From the NCBI RefSeq assembly GCF_016653315.1, contig NZ_NHSH01000086.1:1-56598 (forward strand): a stretch of 56,598 nucleotides of DNA, read 5' to 3'. The notes beneath the pieces are model-generated. The model was not told where the DNA came from, searched no databases, and worked only from the letters and a program-made list of their open reading frames with translations. This document shows positions 34,827 through 42,751 of this stretch, piece by piece. The first letter of the stretch is position 1; every line of letters starts with the position of its first letter. Both the position numbers and the translations under genes were made by a program. Source of the stretch: Halochromatium roseum. Lineage in GTDB: Bacteria; Pseudomonadota; Gammaproteobacteria; Chromatiales; Chromatiaceae.

Positions 34827-35840
34827 ATGAATCTCCGCGATATCAAGTACATCCTCGCCCTTGCCGAGACCCGCCACTTCGGCCGCGCCGCCGAGCGCTC
34901 GTTCGTCAGTCAACCGACGCTGAGCGGCCAGATCCGCAAGCTCGAGCATGAGCTAGGCGTGACCATCTTCGAGCGCACCAACCGCTCGGTGGAGATCACC
35001 CCCACCGGTCAGCTGATCCTGCAGCACGCACGCCTGCTGATGGAACAGGCCGATGCCATCGAGCAGGTCGCGCGCGCCCATCAGGACCCGCTCGCCGGGC
35101 CGCTGCGCATCGGCGCCATCCCAACCCTAAGCCCCTACCTGCTACCGCTGATCCTGTTGCCGCTGCGCGAGCGCCTGCCACAGATCAAGCTAGTGTTGAT
35201 CGAGGAGATCACCGAGACCTTGCTCAAGCGACTGGAACATCATGAGGTGGATGCGGCGCTGCTGGCGACCCCGGTCAGCGAGCCGGAGCTGGTCGCGCGG
35301 CCACTGTTCGAGGAGCCGTTCTGGCTCGCCTATCCGCAGCAGCATCCGCTCGGCGATCAGGCCGAGATCACCGAGGCCGATCTGGAAGAGACCGAACTGC
35401 TGCTGCTCAGCGATGGCCATTGCCTGACCCATCAGGTGATGGAGGTCTGCCGTCTGGCCGAGCGCCCACGCAATGGCGAGATGGCCGATCTGCGTGCCTC
35501 GAGTCTCGAGACCCTGCTGCAACTAGTCGGCGCCGGTTTCGGCTGCACGCTGCTGCCGGCACTGGCCTGCAGCGGCGAGAATCCACCGGACAGCCCAATC
35601 GTGCGGCGGCCGCTGCATCTGCCAGATGCCTATCGGCGCATCTCGCTAGTCTCGCGGCGCAGCTTCCCGCGCCAGCAGGCGCTGGATGCGTTTGCTGAGG
35701 TGCTGCTCTCACAGCTGCCAGACTCGGTGCGCCCGTTGCCAAGCACTTCAGCTGCTGCTGCAACCCCAACTGCAACGGCACCTCTCACAGCCAACGATAC
35801 GCCGCGTTCTTCGACACCTTCCGTAGCATCAGACACATGA
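34827..35840 (+). CDS. oxyR: OxyR-type LysR-family peroxide regulator
   Basis: A 337-residue protein. The LysR winged helix is at 1-60 (MNLRDIKYILALAETRHFG, SFVSQPTLSGQIRKLE). The effector domain has SDGHCLTHQVMEVC, which puts cysteines at residues 199 and 208, the positions that form the peroxide-sensing disulfide in E. coli OxyR. It should activate antioxidant genes on oxidation. The Thr/Ala/Ser/Pro tail of about 30 residues after the domain is extra; E. coli OxyR has 305 residues. The start at 34827 matches the family exactly, and the frame upstream is not protein-like. Its stop overlaps the rlmKL start (ATGA), so the two genes are coupled. Confidence 0.95.
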   Translation: MNLRDIKYILALAETRHFGRAAERSFVSQPTLSGQIRKLEHELGVTIFERTNRSVEITPTGQLILQHARLLMEQADAIEQVARAHQDPLAGPLRIGAIPTLSPYLLPLILLPLRERLPQIKLVLIEEITETLLKRLEHHEVDAALLATPVSEPELVARPLFEEPFWLAYPQQHPLGDQAEITEADLEETELLLLSDGHCLTHQVMEVCRLAERPRNGEMADLRASSLETLLQLVGAGFGCTLLPALACSGENPPDSPIVRRPLHLPDAYRRISLVSRRSFPRQQALDAFAEVLLSQLPDSVRPLPSTSAAAATPTATAPLTANDTPRSSTPSVASDT

Positions 35841-38329
35841 GCGAGCTTCGCTTCTTCGCCAGCGCCGCGCGCAATCTCGAGAGCCTGCTCGCCGACGAGC
35901 TACGCGGCCTCGGTATCGAGACCGCCGTCGAGACCCGCGCCGGGGTCCAGTTCTCCGGCAGCCTGGCCGATGCCTATCGGGTCTGCCTCTGGTCGCGGGT
36001 CGCCAGCCGCGTGCTGCTGCCGCTCAGCGACTTCGCCGCGCCAGACCCGGACGCCCTTTACGCCGGCATCCGCGAGATCGACTGGTCCGAGCACCTCGGC
36101 CCGGAGCAGACCCTCGCGGTCTCGGTCGACAGCGCCCGCTCGCAGATCGAGCACACCCAGTTCGCCGCCCAGCGCATCAAGGACGCCATCGTCGATCAGA
36201 TCCGCGAGCGCAGCGGCAGCCGTCCGAGCGTGCGTCCGATCCAGCCCGATCTGGCGCTGCGCTGCCGCCTGTTCCGCGACCAGGCGGTGCTCTTTCTCGA
36301 CCTCTCCGGCGAGGCCCTGCACCGGCGCGGCTGGCGTCTCCAAGGCGGTGCCGCGCCCTTGAAAGAGACCCTCGCCGCCGCGCTGCTGCTGCGCGCCGGC
36401 TGGCCCGAGATCGCCGCCGGCGGCGGTGAGCTGCTCGACCCACTCTGCGGCATCGGCACGCTAGTGATCGAAGGCGCGTTGATCGCTGCCGACATCGCCC
36501 CCGGGCTGCGGCGCACCTATTGGGGCTTCAGCGGCTGGCGCGGCCATGATCAGGCGGCCTGGAGTGCCTGGAGGACGCTCCTGGCCGAGGCCAAGGAGCG
36601 CCGCGCAACCGGCCTGCATCGACTCGCGCGCAGCAGCACCCGACTGTGCGGCAGCGATCTCGATCCGGCCGCAATCAAGGCCGCGCATGCCAACGCCTCG
36701 CATGCCGGGCTTGCCGGCCATGTGCAGTTCGAGCGACAGGCGCTTGAGGATTGCCGGCCCAGTGGCAGATCGCAGATGGCAAGCCTCAGCCTCGATCAAA
36801 GCCTGAATCCAAGCCCAGGCCTCAGTCCAGACTCAAGCTCCGATCCGCTGACCGGCACAGGCACCATTGCGGACACCAACGCCAGCAGCGCGAGTTCGAG
36901 CGCCAGCAGTGGCACCGACGTCGAGGCCGGCAACGGCGGCAGCGTGGAAACACGCGTTGGCACGGACACTGACATCGGTCTGAGACCCCCTGCGGGCAAC
37001 GCTCACAGGAGCCCCCAGCCGATCCCCTCTGCCGCCTCATCCGAGCGTGCATCAAATACCACGCCGATACCCGGCCTGCTGATCACCAACCCGCCCTATG
37101 GCGAACGCATCGGCGCCGAGGATCTCGCCGGCCTCTATCAGTCGCTCGGGGTGCTGCTACGCTCCCAGTTCGAGGGCTGGCGCACTGCCGTGCTGACCGG
37201 CAACCCGGAGCTCGGCAAGCGCATGGGGCTGCGCGCGCGCCGGTTCCATAGCCTCTACAACGGCCCCATCGAATGCCGCCTGCTGCACTTCGAGGTCCGC
37301 CCCGAGGCCCATGTCTCCGACCGCCCGCGCCCGCTGCCCGTCGCTGAGCGCGGACCCGGCGCCGAGATGTTGGCCAACCGGCTGCGCAAGAATCAAAAGG
37401 CGCTCAGGAAATGGCTAGAGCGCGAGGGCATCCATTGCTACCGACTCTATGATGCCGATCTACCCGAGTACGCGCTGGCGGTCGATCTTTACCAGAGTGC
37501 CGACCCGGCGACCCCGGAGCGGCGCTTCGTGCAGGTGCAGGAATACGCCGCCCCGTTCGGCATCGATCCCAAGGCCGCGCGGCGGCGGCTGCGCGAAGGC
37601 ATCGGTGTCATCGCCGAGGTGCTCGAGGTGCCGGAGCACGACCTGTTCTTCAAAGTCCGCCAGCCGCAGCGCGGCAAGGCCCAGTACGAGCGGCTGGCGC
37701 AGACTGGCCAATTCCACAAGGTTGCCGAAGATGGCCTGACCCTATTGATCAACTTCGAGGACTATCTGGATACCGGCCTGTTTCTTGATCACCGTGAGAC
37801 GCGGCGGTTGATCGGCCACCTGGCCGCTGATCGCAACATGCTTAATCTGTTCGGCTACACCGGCGTCGCCAGCTGCCATGCCGCGCGAGGTGGCGCCCGC
37901 TCGACCACCACGGTTGATCTCTCCAAGACCTACCTCGATTGGGCGCGGCGCAACCTGGCCCTGAACGGCTTCACCGGCCACGACCATCAGCTGATCCAGG
38001 CCAACTGTCTGGAATGGCTGGAGCAAGCCCGCGCCTACCGCGGTCACTTCGGGTTGATCTTCCTCGATCCACCGACCTTCTCCAGCTCCAAGCGCATGGA
38101 CGGCACCTTTGAGGTGGAGCGCGATCAAGTCAGACTGATCCGTTCCGCCATCGCCCTGCTCGCCCCCGATGGCGAGCTGATCTTCTCGACCAACAAGCGC
38201 CGCTTCAAGCTCGACGAGGAGGCGCTGAGCGATCTGGACATCAAGGACATCAGCGCCCAGACCATCCCCAAGGACTTCGCCCGCCATCCGCATATCCACC
38301 GCTGCTGGCGGATTCGGCGCCCACAATGA
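35837..38329 (+). CDS. rlmL: Fused 23S rRNA (guanine) methyltransferase RlmKL
   Basis: An 830-residue bifunctional enzyme. A ferredoxin-like/THUMP region lies at about 5-155. The RlmL (m2G2445) methyltransferase half has DPLCGIGTLVIEGA as motif I and NPPYGER at 418 as catalytic motif IV. The RlmK (m7G2069) half has LNLFGYTGVASCHAARGG as motif I and FLDPPTFSSSKRM as motif IV. The E. coli protein has 702 residues. The extra length is mainly a Ser/Ala/Thr/Gly-rich stretch of about 105 residues at 308-412, between the RlmL SAM-binding motifs and NPPYGER. Both active sites look intact. It overlaps oxyR by 4 nt, an unusual partnership. Confidence 0.95.
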   Translation: MSELRFFASAARNLESLLADELRGLGIETAVETRAGVQFSGSLADAYRVCLWSRVASRVLLPLSDFAAPDPDALYAGIREIDWSEHLGPEQTLAVSVDSARSQIEHTQFAAQRIKDAIVDQIRERSGSRPSVRPIQPDLALRCRLFRDQAVLFLDLSGEALHRRGWRLQGGAAPLKETLAAALLLRAGWPEIAAGGGELLDPLCGIGTLVIEGALIAADIAPGLRRTYWGFSGWRGHDQAAWSAWRTLLAEAKERRATGLHRLARSSTRLCGSDLDPAAIKAAHANASHAGLAGHVQFERQALEDCRPSGRSQMASLSLDQSLNPSPGLSPDSSSDPLTGTGTIADTNASSASSSASSGTDVEAGNGGSVETRVGTDTDIGLRPPAGNAHRSPQPIPSAASSERASNTTPIPGLLITNPPYGERIGAEDLAGLYQSLGVLLRSQFEGWRTAVLTGNPELGKRMGLRARRFHSLYNGPIECRLLHFEVRPEAHVSDRPRPLPVAERGPGAEMLANRLRKNQKALRKWLEREGIHCYRLYDADLPEYALAVDLYQSADPATPERRFVQVQEYAAPFGIDPKAARRRLREGIGVIAEVLEVPEHDLFFKVRQPQRGKAQYERLAQTGQFHKVAEDGLTLLINFEDYLDTGLFLDHRETRRLIGHLAADRNMLNLFGYTGVASCHAARGGARSTTTVDLSKTYLDWARRNLALNGFTGHDHQLIQANCLEWLEQARAYRGHFGLIFLDPPTFSSSKRMDGTFEVERDQVRLIRSAIALLAPDGELIFSTNKRRFKLDEEALSDLDIKDISAQTIPKDFARHPHIHRCWRIRRPQ

Positions 38330-38347
38330 CCATTCACTCGCTCCACC

Positions 38348-38743
38348 TCAGAGAGCAAAATGCTCGCGGATCGCGAACACAAATGCCTCAGCGGCTTCGA
38401 CGCTCTGAAGACCGATGGCGTCGTCGATGATGTCGCCGGTGTAATCCGCGACCAGTCGCGCCTCTTCCGCCCGTTTCAGCTGTCGGCCGAGTTCTTTGGG
38501 CAGGATGCCAGGTTTGATCAGGTGCAGGCTAAACGCATTGATGAGCCCTTGATGGGTCTTACCAATATGTGGTGGTAGGCCTGTATCGGCAGCCAGCAAG
38601 GCAGCTCGAGCGGCGTCGAACATGGCGTAGTAGGCCCTGTTGCAAGCGCCGTCGACATCACCAGACTCGAGAAGCAGGCGAGCTGAAGCAACGGCTTGCG
38701 CGGCCTTGCGCATCATGACTTCCGCCGTCAGCGCGGTCGTCAC
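38348..38743 (-). CDS. HEPN-domain protein (toxin-like partner of MNT)
   Basis: A 131-residue helical HEPN protein (PF05168-like). The core reads GACNRAYYAMFDAARAALL, where HEPN ribonucleases normally show R-x4-6-H; an Asp is found where many relatives carry His, so the catalytic motif may be altered. The KTHQGLINAFSLHLI and ARLVADY segments are typical of the later helices. It starts with GTG at 38743, overlapping the stop of the MNT gene by 4 nt, and is therefore the downstream gene of an MNT-HEPN pair. In such systems the HEPN protein is usually an RNase toxin and MNT adds AMP to silence it. Confidence 0.82.
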   Translation of the reverse strand: MTTALTAEVMMRKAAQAVASARLLLESGDVDGACNRAYYAMFDAARAALLAADTGLPPHIGKTHQGLINAFSLHLIKPGILPKELGRQLKRAEEARLVADYTGDIIDDAIGLQSVEAAEAFVFAIREHFAL

Positions 38744-39093
38744 AGCGGAATCCCCTCTCGGGCAATGGAATACAGCAAGGCCGGATTGGAAAATGTCTCA
38801 GGATGTTCCCATTGGTCGAGCCATACCGGCAGCGGCGAGATATTGATCTCGGTGTCCAGTAGTACGTCGAAGGCAAGATCCGCCATGTCCAGTTTGGTCG
38901 AAAGCAATCCCTGATGCGCGCCTCGCAACAGAATCATGAGATCGGCATCACTGTCTTCCCGCTGATCGCCACGCGCTCGACTCCCAAACAGGATCGCACC
39001 AGCGATCTCGTAGCGGACCGATGCCAAGCGCAAGAACGCTTGCACAGCGGTCTGAGTCCGTTCATCGATGGTCACCGTCGCGTCGCTACTCAT
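38740..39093 (-). CDS. Minimal nucleotidyltransferase (MNT) antitoxin-like protein
   Basis: A 117-residue protein with the MNT signature: AILFGSRARGDQREDSDADLMIL, i.e. G-S-x-A-R-G followed by S-D-x-D, which holds the metal-binding aspartates. A third acidic residue is expected at FDVLLDTEI. It is translated first and coupled to the HEPN gene (GTGA). By family precedent it AMPylates the HEPN toxin. The start codon at 39093 is the last ATG in a pentanucleotide repeat. Confidence 0.85.
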   Translation of the reverse strand: MSSDATVTIDERTQTAVQAFLRLASVRYEIAGAILFGSRARGDQREDSDADLMILLRGAHQGLLSTKLDMADLAFDVLLDTEINISPLPVWLDQWEHPETFSNPALLYSIAREGIPL

Positions 39094-39109
39094 CTCATCT
39101 CATCTCATC
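39089..39109 (-). repeat. Pentanucleotide repeat (ATGAG)n over the MNT start codon
   Basis: Four CTCAT units (plus-strand notation) end at the start codon of the MNT gene, so the mRNA reads ATGAG four times. Each unit carries an ATG. The three upstream ATGs run into TGA after one codon; only the last, ATG AGT AGC, opens the gene. Confidence 0.9.
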
Positions 39110-39157
39110 AGTGTATGTCGTTCTCGTCAGCCATCTTTGTTGTGAACCTTGCGTAAC

Positions 39158-40813
39158 TCATCCACGATACTCGCGCCGTGCGACCACCGCCAAGGCCTCC
39201 ACGGGCCGCTCGCCTTCATGGCGCAGCACCACCGTCTCGAGCTGGTCGATGACCAATCCCGCCGCATCGAGCACCTGGCGCAGATAGCGCCGGCTGTGTC
39301 GATAGCGTCCTGACGGCTGGAGTTCCCAGGCTTCAGCGTCGGCCTCCTCCGTGGTGGCGATGAACAGGCCTTCGGGCCGCAGCGCGGAGGCGACAGCGGC
39401 AACCAGCGGTTCCAATGCGCCCAGGTAGATCAGCACATCGGCGGCGATGATGACGTCCCAGTCCGCCTGCGCTGTGGCCAAGAAGCTCTCGGCATCGGCC
39501 TCATGCAAGCCGTCATAGAGATCGCGCTCGGCGGCGCGGGCGAGCATCTCGGGCGACAGGTCCAAGCCCTCCAGGCGCTGAGCCAGTGGGCGCACCACCG
39601 GCGCGACCAGCCCGGTGCCGCAGCCGAGGTCGAGCAGGCTGTCCACACCCTCGGGACGTGCCGCGCGCAGCAGGCGCTCGACCAGGGCCGGACCGGCATA
39701 GTCGAGGGCGCCGAGCCGGTCATCGAAGCTCTCGGCGAAGGCGTCGAAGGTGGCCCGCACATAGGGACTGCTGGCCCGCTCGGGCGGCGCGGCGTCCATC
39801 AGCGCCGGCGCCAGATGCTGAGCCGTCGGGCTGTCGGGGTAGGTGCTGAGCCAAGCGATGGCCTCTTGCCGGGCCTGCTCCAGGCTGCCAGCGGCACGCA
39901 GCGCATAGAGGGTTTGGCCATGGACCGTGTGCAGGGACTCTGCGTCGGGCTGCAACGCTAGCGCGCGGCGGCCTTCCTGCAACGCGGTCTCGAGTGCTCC
40001 AGCATCCTGAGCCGCCTCCGCCAAGCCCACACGCGGGGTCGGATCATCTGGCGCAACGTCCGTCGCGGCCCGAAACGCCGCCATCGCCTCTTGCGGCTGC
40101 TGCAGCCGGCGCAGGGCGTTGCCCAGCATCAGATGCGCCTGTGCCAATTGCGGGGCCTGCGCGATGGCCTGGCGCGCGGTCTGGGCCGCTTCGTCATCGC
40201 GCCCCTTGCGCCATAGCGTCGCCGAAAGCCCGGTCAGCGAAGGGACGTGCTCGGGGCGCTGCACCAGCGCGCGGCGGTGCAGCGCCTCAGCCTCATCCAG
40301 GCGACCTGCCTCGCGCTGCGCGTGTCCACAGGCGGTGAGAATCGGGGCCGAGTCGGGCGCCAGGTTGACCGCCCGCTCCAAGGCCTCGAGCGCCTCATCC
40401 TGCCGATCCTGCGCCTTGAGCACGGTGGCGAGATTGGCCAGGATCTCCGGGCTATTCGGCGCCACCGCTAGCGCATCGCGATAGGCGCCCTCGGCCGCGG
40501 CTGGCTGGCCGGTATCCTTCAGCGCCAACCCCAGATAACGATACACCTCGGGATTGTTCGGATCACCCTTCAACGAGGCGCGAAAATGGCGAATCGCCTC
40601 CTTGGGCCGACGGCGTTGGTGGACCGCGATCCCCAGATAATAGAGGGCGCGGGCATCAGTCGGACGCCGCCGCAGGATGCGACGGTAGGCCTTCTCGGCC
40701 TGTTCGAGCTGACCGGCACGATGGAGGCCGGCGGCCTCAGCGAGCGCCTTGTCCCCACTGCATGAAGGTCCCCGCATCGAACCGCGTGAAGCGGTGCGCC
40801 GCGACTGCACCAT
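39158..40813 (-). CDS. TPR-repeat protein fused to a class I SAM methyltransferase
   Basis: A 551-residue protein. Residues ~20-330 are about nine TPR units (for example YYLGIAVHQRRRPKEAIRHF and YRYLGLALKDTGQPAAAEGAY), a protein-binding scaffold. The C-terminal methyltransferase (about 345-545) shows motif I LLDLGCGTGLVAP near 392 and a later VIIAADVLIYLG. Such TPR-methyltransferases are sometimes linked to secondary metabolism or protein modification; the substrate cannot be deduced. GGGAG eight bases before the ATG at 40813 supports the start. It stands alone, with convergent and divergent neighbours. Confidence 0.88.
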   Translation of the reverse strand: MVQSRRTASRGSMRGPSCSGDKALAEAAGLHRAGQLEQAEKAYRRILRRRPTDARALYYLGIAVHQRRRPKEAIRHFRASLKGDPNNPEVYRYLGLALKDTGQPAAAEGAYRDALAVAPNSPEILANLATVLKAQDRQDEALEALERAVNLAPDSAPILTACGHAQREAGRLDEAEALHRRALVQRPEHVPSLTGLSATLWRKGRDDEAAQTARQAIAQAPQLAQAHLMLGNALRRLQQPQEAMAAFRAATDVAPDDPTPRVGLAEAAQDAGALETALQEGRRALALQPDAESLHTVHGQTLYALRAAGSLEQARQEAIAWLSTYPDSPTAQHLAPALMDAAPPERASSPYVRATFDAFAESFDDRLGALDYAGPALVERLLRAARPEGVDSLLDLGCGTGLVAPVVRPLAQRLEGLDLSPEMLARAAERDLYDGLHEADAESFLATAQADWDVIIAADVLIYLGALEPLVAAVASALRPEGLFIATTEEADAEAWELQPSGRYRHSRRYLRQVLDAAGLVIDQLETVVLRHEGERPVEALAVVARREYRG

Positions 40814-41130
40814 GATGTCTCTCCCGTTCGGTTTCGTCGGTTGCAGCGGCGAGATTGTGGTTCGCGCCGTCGCGCGAGGTCAATGATTGCGGCCCCCAAA
40901 TCAGGTTAGACTCCTGGCGTATCCTATGTTCTGTTTGACGCACTGACAGTGCCTCCATGGACCTCGCGCATGTGCTCAGCAGACAACGACCAGCGCGAGC
41001 CAGCCTCTGGCCCGACGATCCTGAACCAACCCCAGCGAAGCCGCTCGAATCGGCTGCTAACACAGATTCCATGCGCTTGCCGCCAGCGCGCGTGCGCAGA
41101 GACAGCCCTCGTCAGCGCCAACCACCCTCA
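40814..41130. other. Intergenic/leader region between two divergent genes
   Basis: Holds the promoter regions of the TPR-methyltransferase (minus) and the GGDEF gene (plus). The GGDEF reading frame stays open back to an ATG at 40957, but the intervening 58 codons are Pro/Arg/Ser-rich and lack any domain, so they are treated as leader sequence. No other gene is seen. Confidence 0.4.
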
Positions 41131-42726
41131 ATGAACATCAAACACCGCGGCCAGATCTACAACATCTATGTCGTTGTTGGCCTGAGCAGCCTGTTGCTGA
41201 TCGGCAGTTTCTACTTCTTCGGCCTGCGGCCGCTGATCGAGTATCTCCGAGCAACCCACACCCAGAGCCTGAATCTCGCGGTGCAGAACAGCGCCGGGCG
41301 CTTGCAGGGCATCCTGCGGCATCATGAAGATCTGGCGCGACAGACGGCAAGCCGTACCGCGATTCGCCTCAAACAGGCCGCCTATCTACGCGGCGAGATC
41401 AGCCGCCAGGCACTGGTCGACTTCAGTCAGCCGAAGCTCGCCGATGCCTTGCGCGCCAACGACCTCATGCTGGCCATCGCCCGTCATGGCCCTGATGGCG
41501 AACGCCTGTTCGGTGTCGGTAGACCGGTTCCCGTGGCACTGACGGCGGCCTGCATGGACGACGCGCTCGAGCAGGTGCAACGACTGTCGAACGACGCCGC
41601 CAAGCGCACCGGCGCGCTGGTCTATTGCTCGCCGCTGTTCGATGCCAGCGGTGAGCGCATCGGTTTCGACACCCTGATCATCAGCGATCAGGCGGTGCAG
41701 CAGTTCATCGACGAACAGAGCCATCCCGCCAACCTCTTGGCGCTGATCTCCGGCGAGCGTCAAATCACCTACTGGCCACGCCAAGCAACAACCGACCGGC
41801 CCGCTGATGACCAAGCTGTCACTGAACAGCCCACGACTGACCAGGCCGCTGCTGAGCAAACCCTGAATGACCAGGCTTCAAGGAATCATCAGGCTTCGAG
41901 GAATAATCAGGCTTCGAGGGATCAGACTCCGAATGATCAGGCTCAGAGGGATCAGGCTTCGACGGATCAGGCCCAGACAGCGCTGCGACAGTTTTTGGCA
42001 TCCGACCTGACCGACCCACGCTTCATCATCCGCCAACAACCGCTCGAGGGGGACCGCTGGAGCCTGGTCTCGATCGTTGACGCCGAGCAATTCCATGCCC
42101 CCATCGACCAGCAGATACAGGTGTTACTGGTGACCACGGCTGGCGCCACCCTGGTCATCTATCTGCTCACCGTGCTGGCGCTGCGGCCGATTGTCTCGAC
42201 CCTAGCGCGCGAGGAGCATCTGCTCTCGCTCTCGCGCACGGATGGACTCACCGGGCTCTACAATCACGCCTATATGCAGGAGTTGATCGATACCGAACTC
42301 GAGCGCGCCACGCGCTATCAACGCCCGTTGACACTGGTCCTCTTCGACATCGATCACTTCAAGGCGCTCAACGATCAATACGGTCACCAGGCCGGCGATC
42401 AGGTCTTGATACAGCTCGCTCGGCTGAGCCAGACACTGATCCGCGATTCCGACAAGATTGCCCGCTATGGCGGCGAGGAATTCCTCGTCATCTTGCCCGA
42501 GTCGGAGTCCGAGCAGAGTCAGTCATTCGCCGAGCGCCTGCGCCATGAGATCGAACAGGCCCGGTTCCACTTTGGCGAAACGCGGCTGCGGATCACCATC
42601 AGCATCGGCCTCGCGCATTGGCACGGAACAGGCCACCCGCCGACCAAGGTCGAATTGATCCGCGCCGCCGATCGCGCGCTCTACAAGAGCAAGGAGCAAG
42701 GGCGTAACCGGGTGACGCTGGGATGA
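41131..42726 (+). CDS. Membrane-bound GGDEF diguanylate cyclase with Asp/Gln/Asn-rich insert in its sensor
   Basis: A 531-residue protein from the ATG at 41131 (MNIKHRGQIYNIY), which places the first membrane helix (YVVVGLSSLLLIGSFYFF) at the usual position. A Cache-like periplasmic sensor spans about 40-330, and a second helix about 330-352 (VLLVTTAGATLVIYLLTV). The GGDEF domain has GGEEF at 447-451 and RDSD at 438-441, an intact I-site five residues ahead. It should make c-di-GMP with product feedback. The sensor contains about 70 residues (216-285) of Asp/Gln/Ala/Ser/Asn repeats inserted between a strand ending ISGERQITYWP and the strand FIIRQQPLEG. No ribosome-binding site is obvious. Confidence 0.9.
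   Translation: MNIKHRGQIYNIYVVVGLSSLLLIGSFYFFGLRPLIEYLRATHTQSLNLAVQNSAGRLQGILRHHEDLARQTASRTAIRLKQAAYLRGEISRQALVDFSQPKLADALRANDLMLAIARHGPDGERLFGVGRPVPVALTAACMDDALEQVQRLSNDAAKRTGALVYCSPLFDASGERIGFDTLIISDQAVQQFIDEQSHPANLLALISGERQITYWPRQATTDRPADDQAVTEQPTTDQAAAEQTLNDQASRNHQASRNNQASRDQTPNDQAQRDQASTDQAQTALRQFLASDLTDPRFIIRQQPLEGDRWSLVSIVDAEQFHAPIDQQIQVLLVTTAGATLVIYLLTVLALRPIVSTLAREEHLLSLSRTDGLTGLYNHAYMQELIDTELERATRYQRPLTLVLFDIDHFKALNDQYGHQAGDQVLIQLARLSQTLIRDSDKIARYGGEEFLVILPESESEQSQSFAERLRHEIEQARFHFGETRLRITISIGLAHWHGTGHPPTKVELIRAADRALYKSKEQGRNRVTLG
41800..41985 (+). repeat. Imperfect tandem repeat within the GGDEF sensor
   Basis: Recurring GATCAGGCTTCGAGG-type units (15 or 18 bp steps) encode NDQASR/RDQAS-like peptides. 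Units differ by substitutions and by multiples of three bases, so the frame is kept. Confidence 0.75.
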
Positions 42727-42751
42727 GCGGGCGCGGCCAGGTGCAGGCCGG

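Noticed and set aside
40957-41130. An N-terminal extension of the GGDEF protein from the ATG at 40957
   Set aside because: The 58 extra codons are Pro/Arg/Ser-rich with no signal or domain, and would put the first membrane helix far from the N-terminus. The start at 41131 fits better, although it lacks a good ribosome-binding site.
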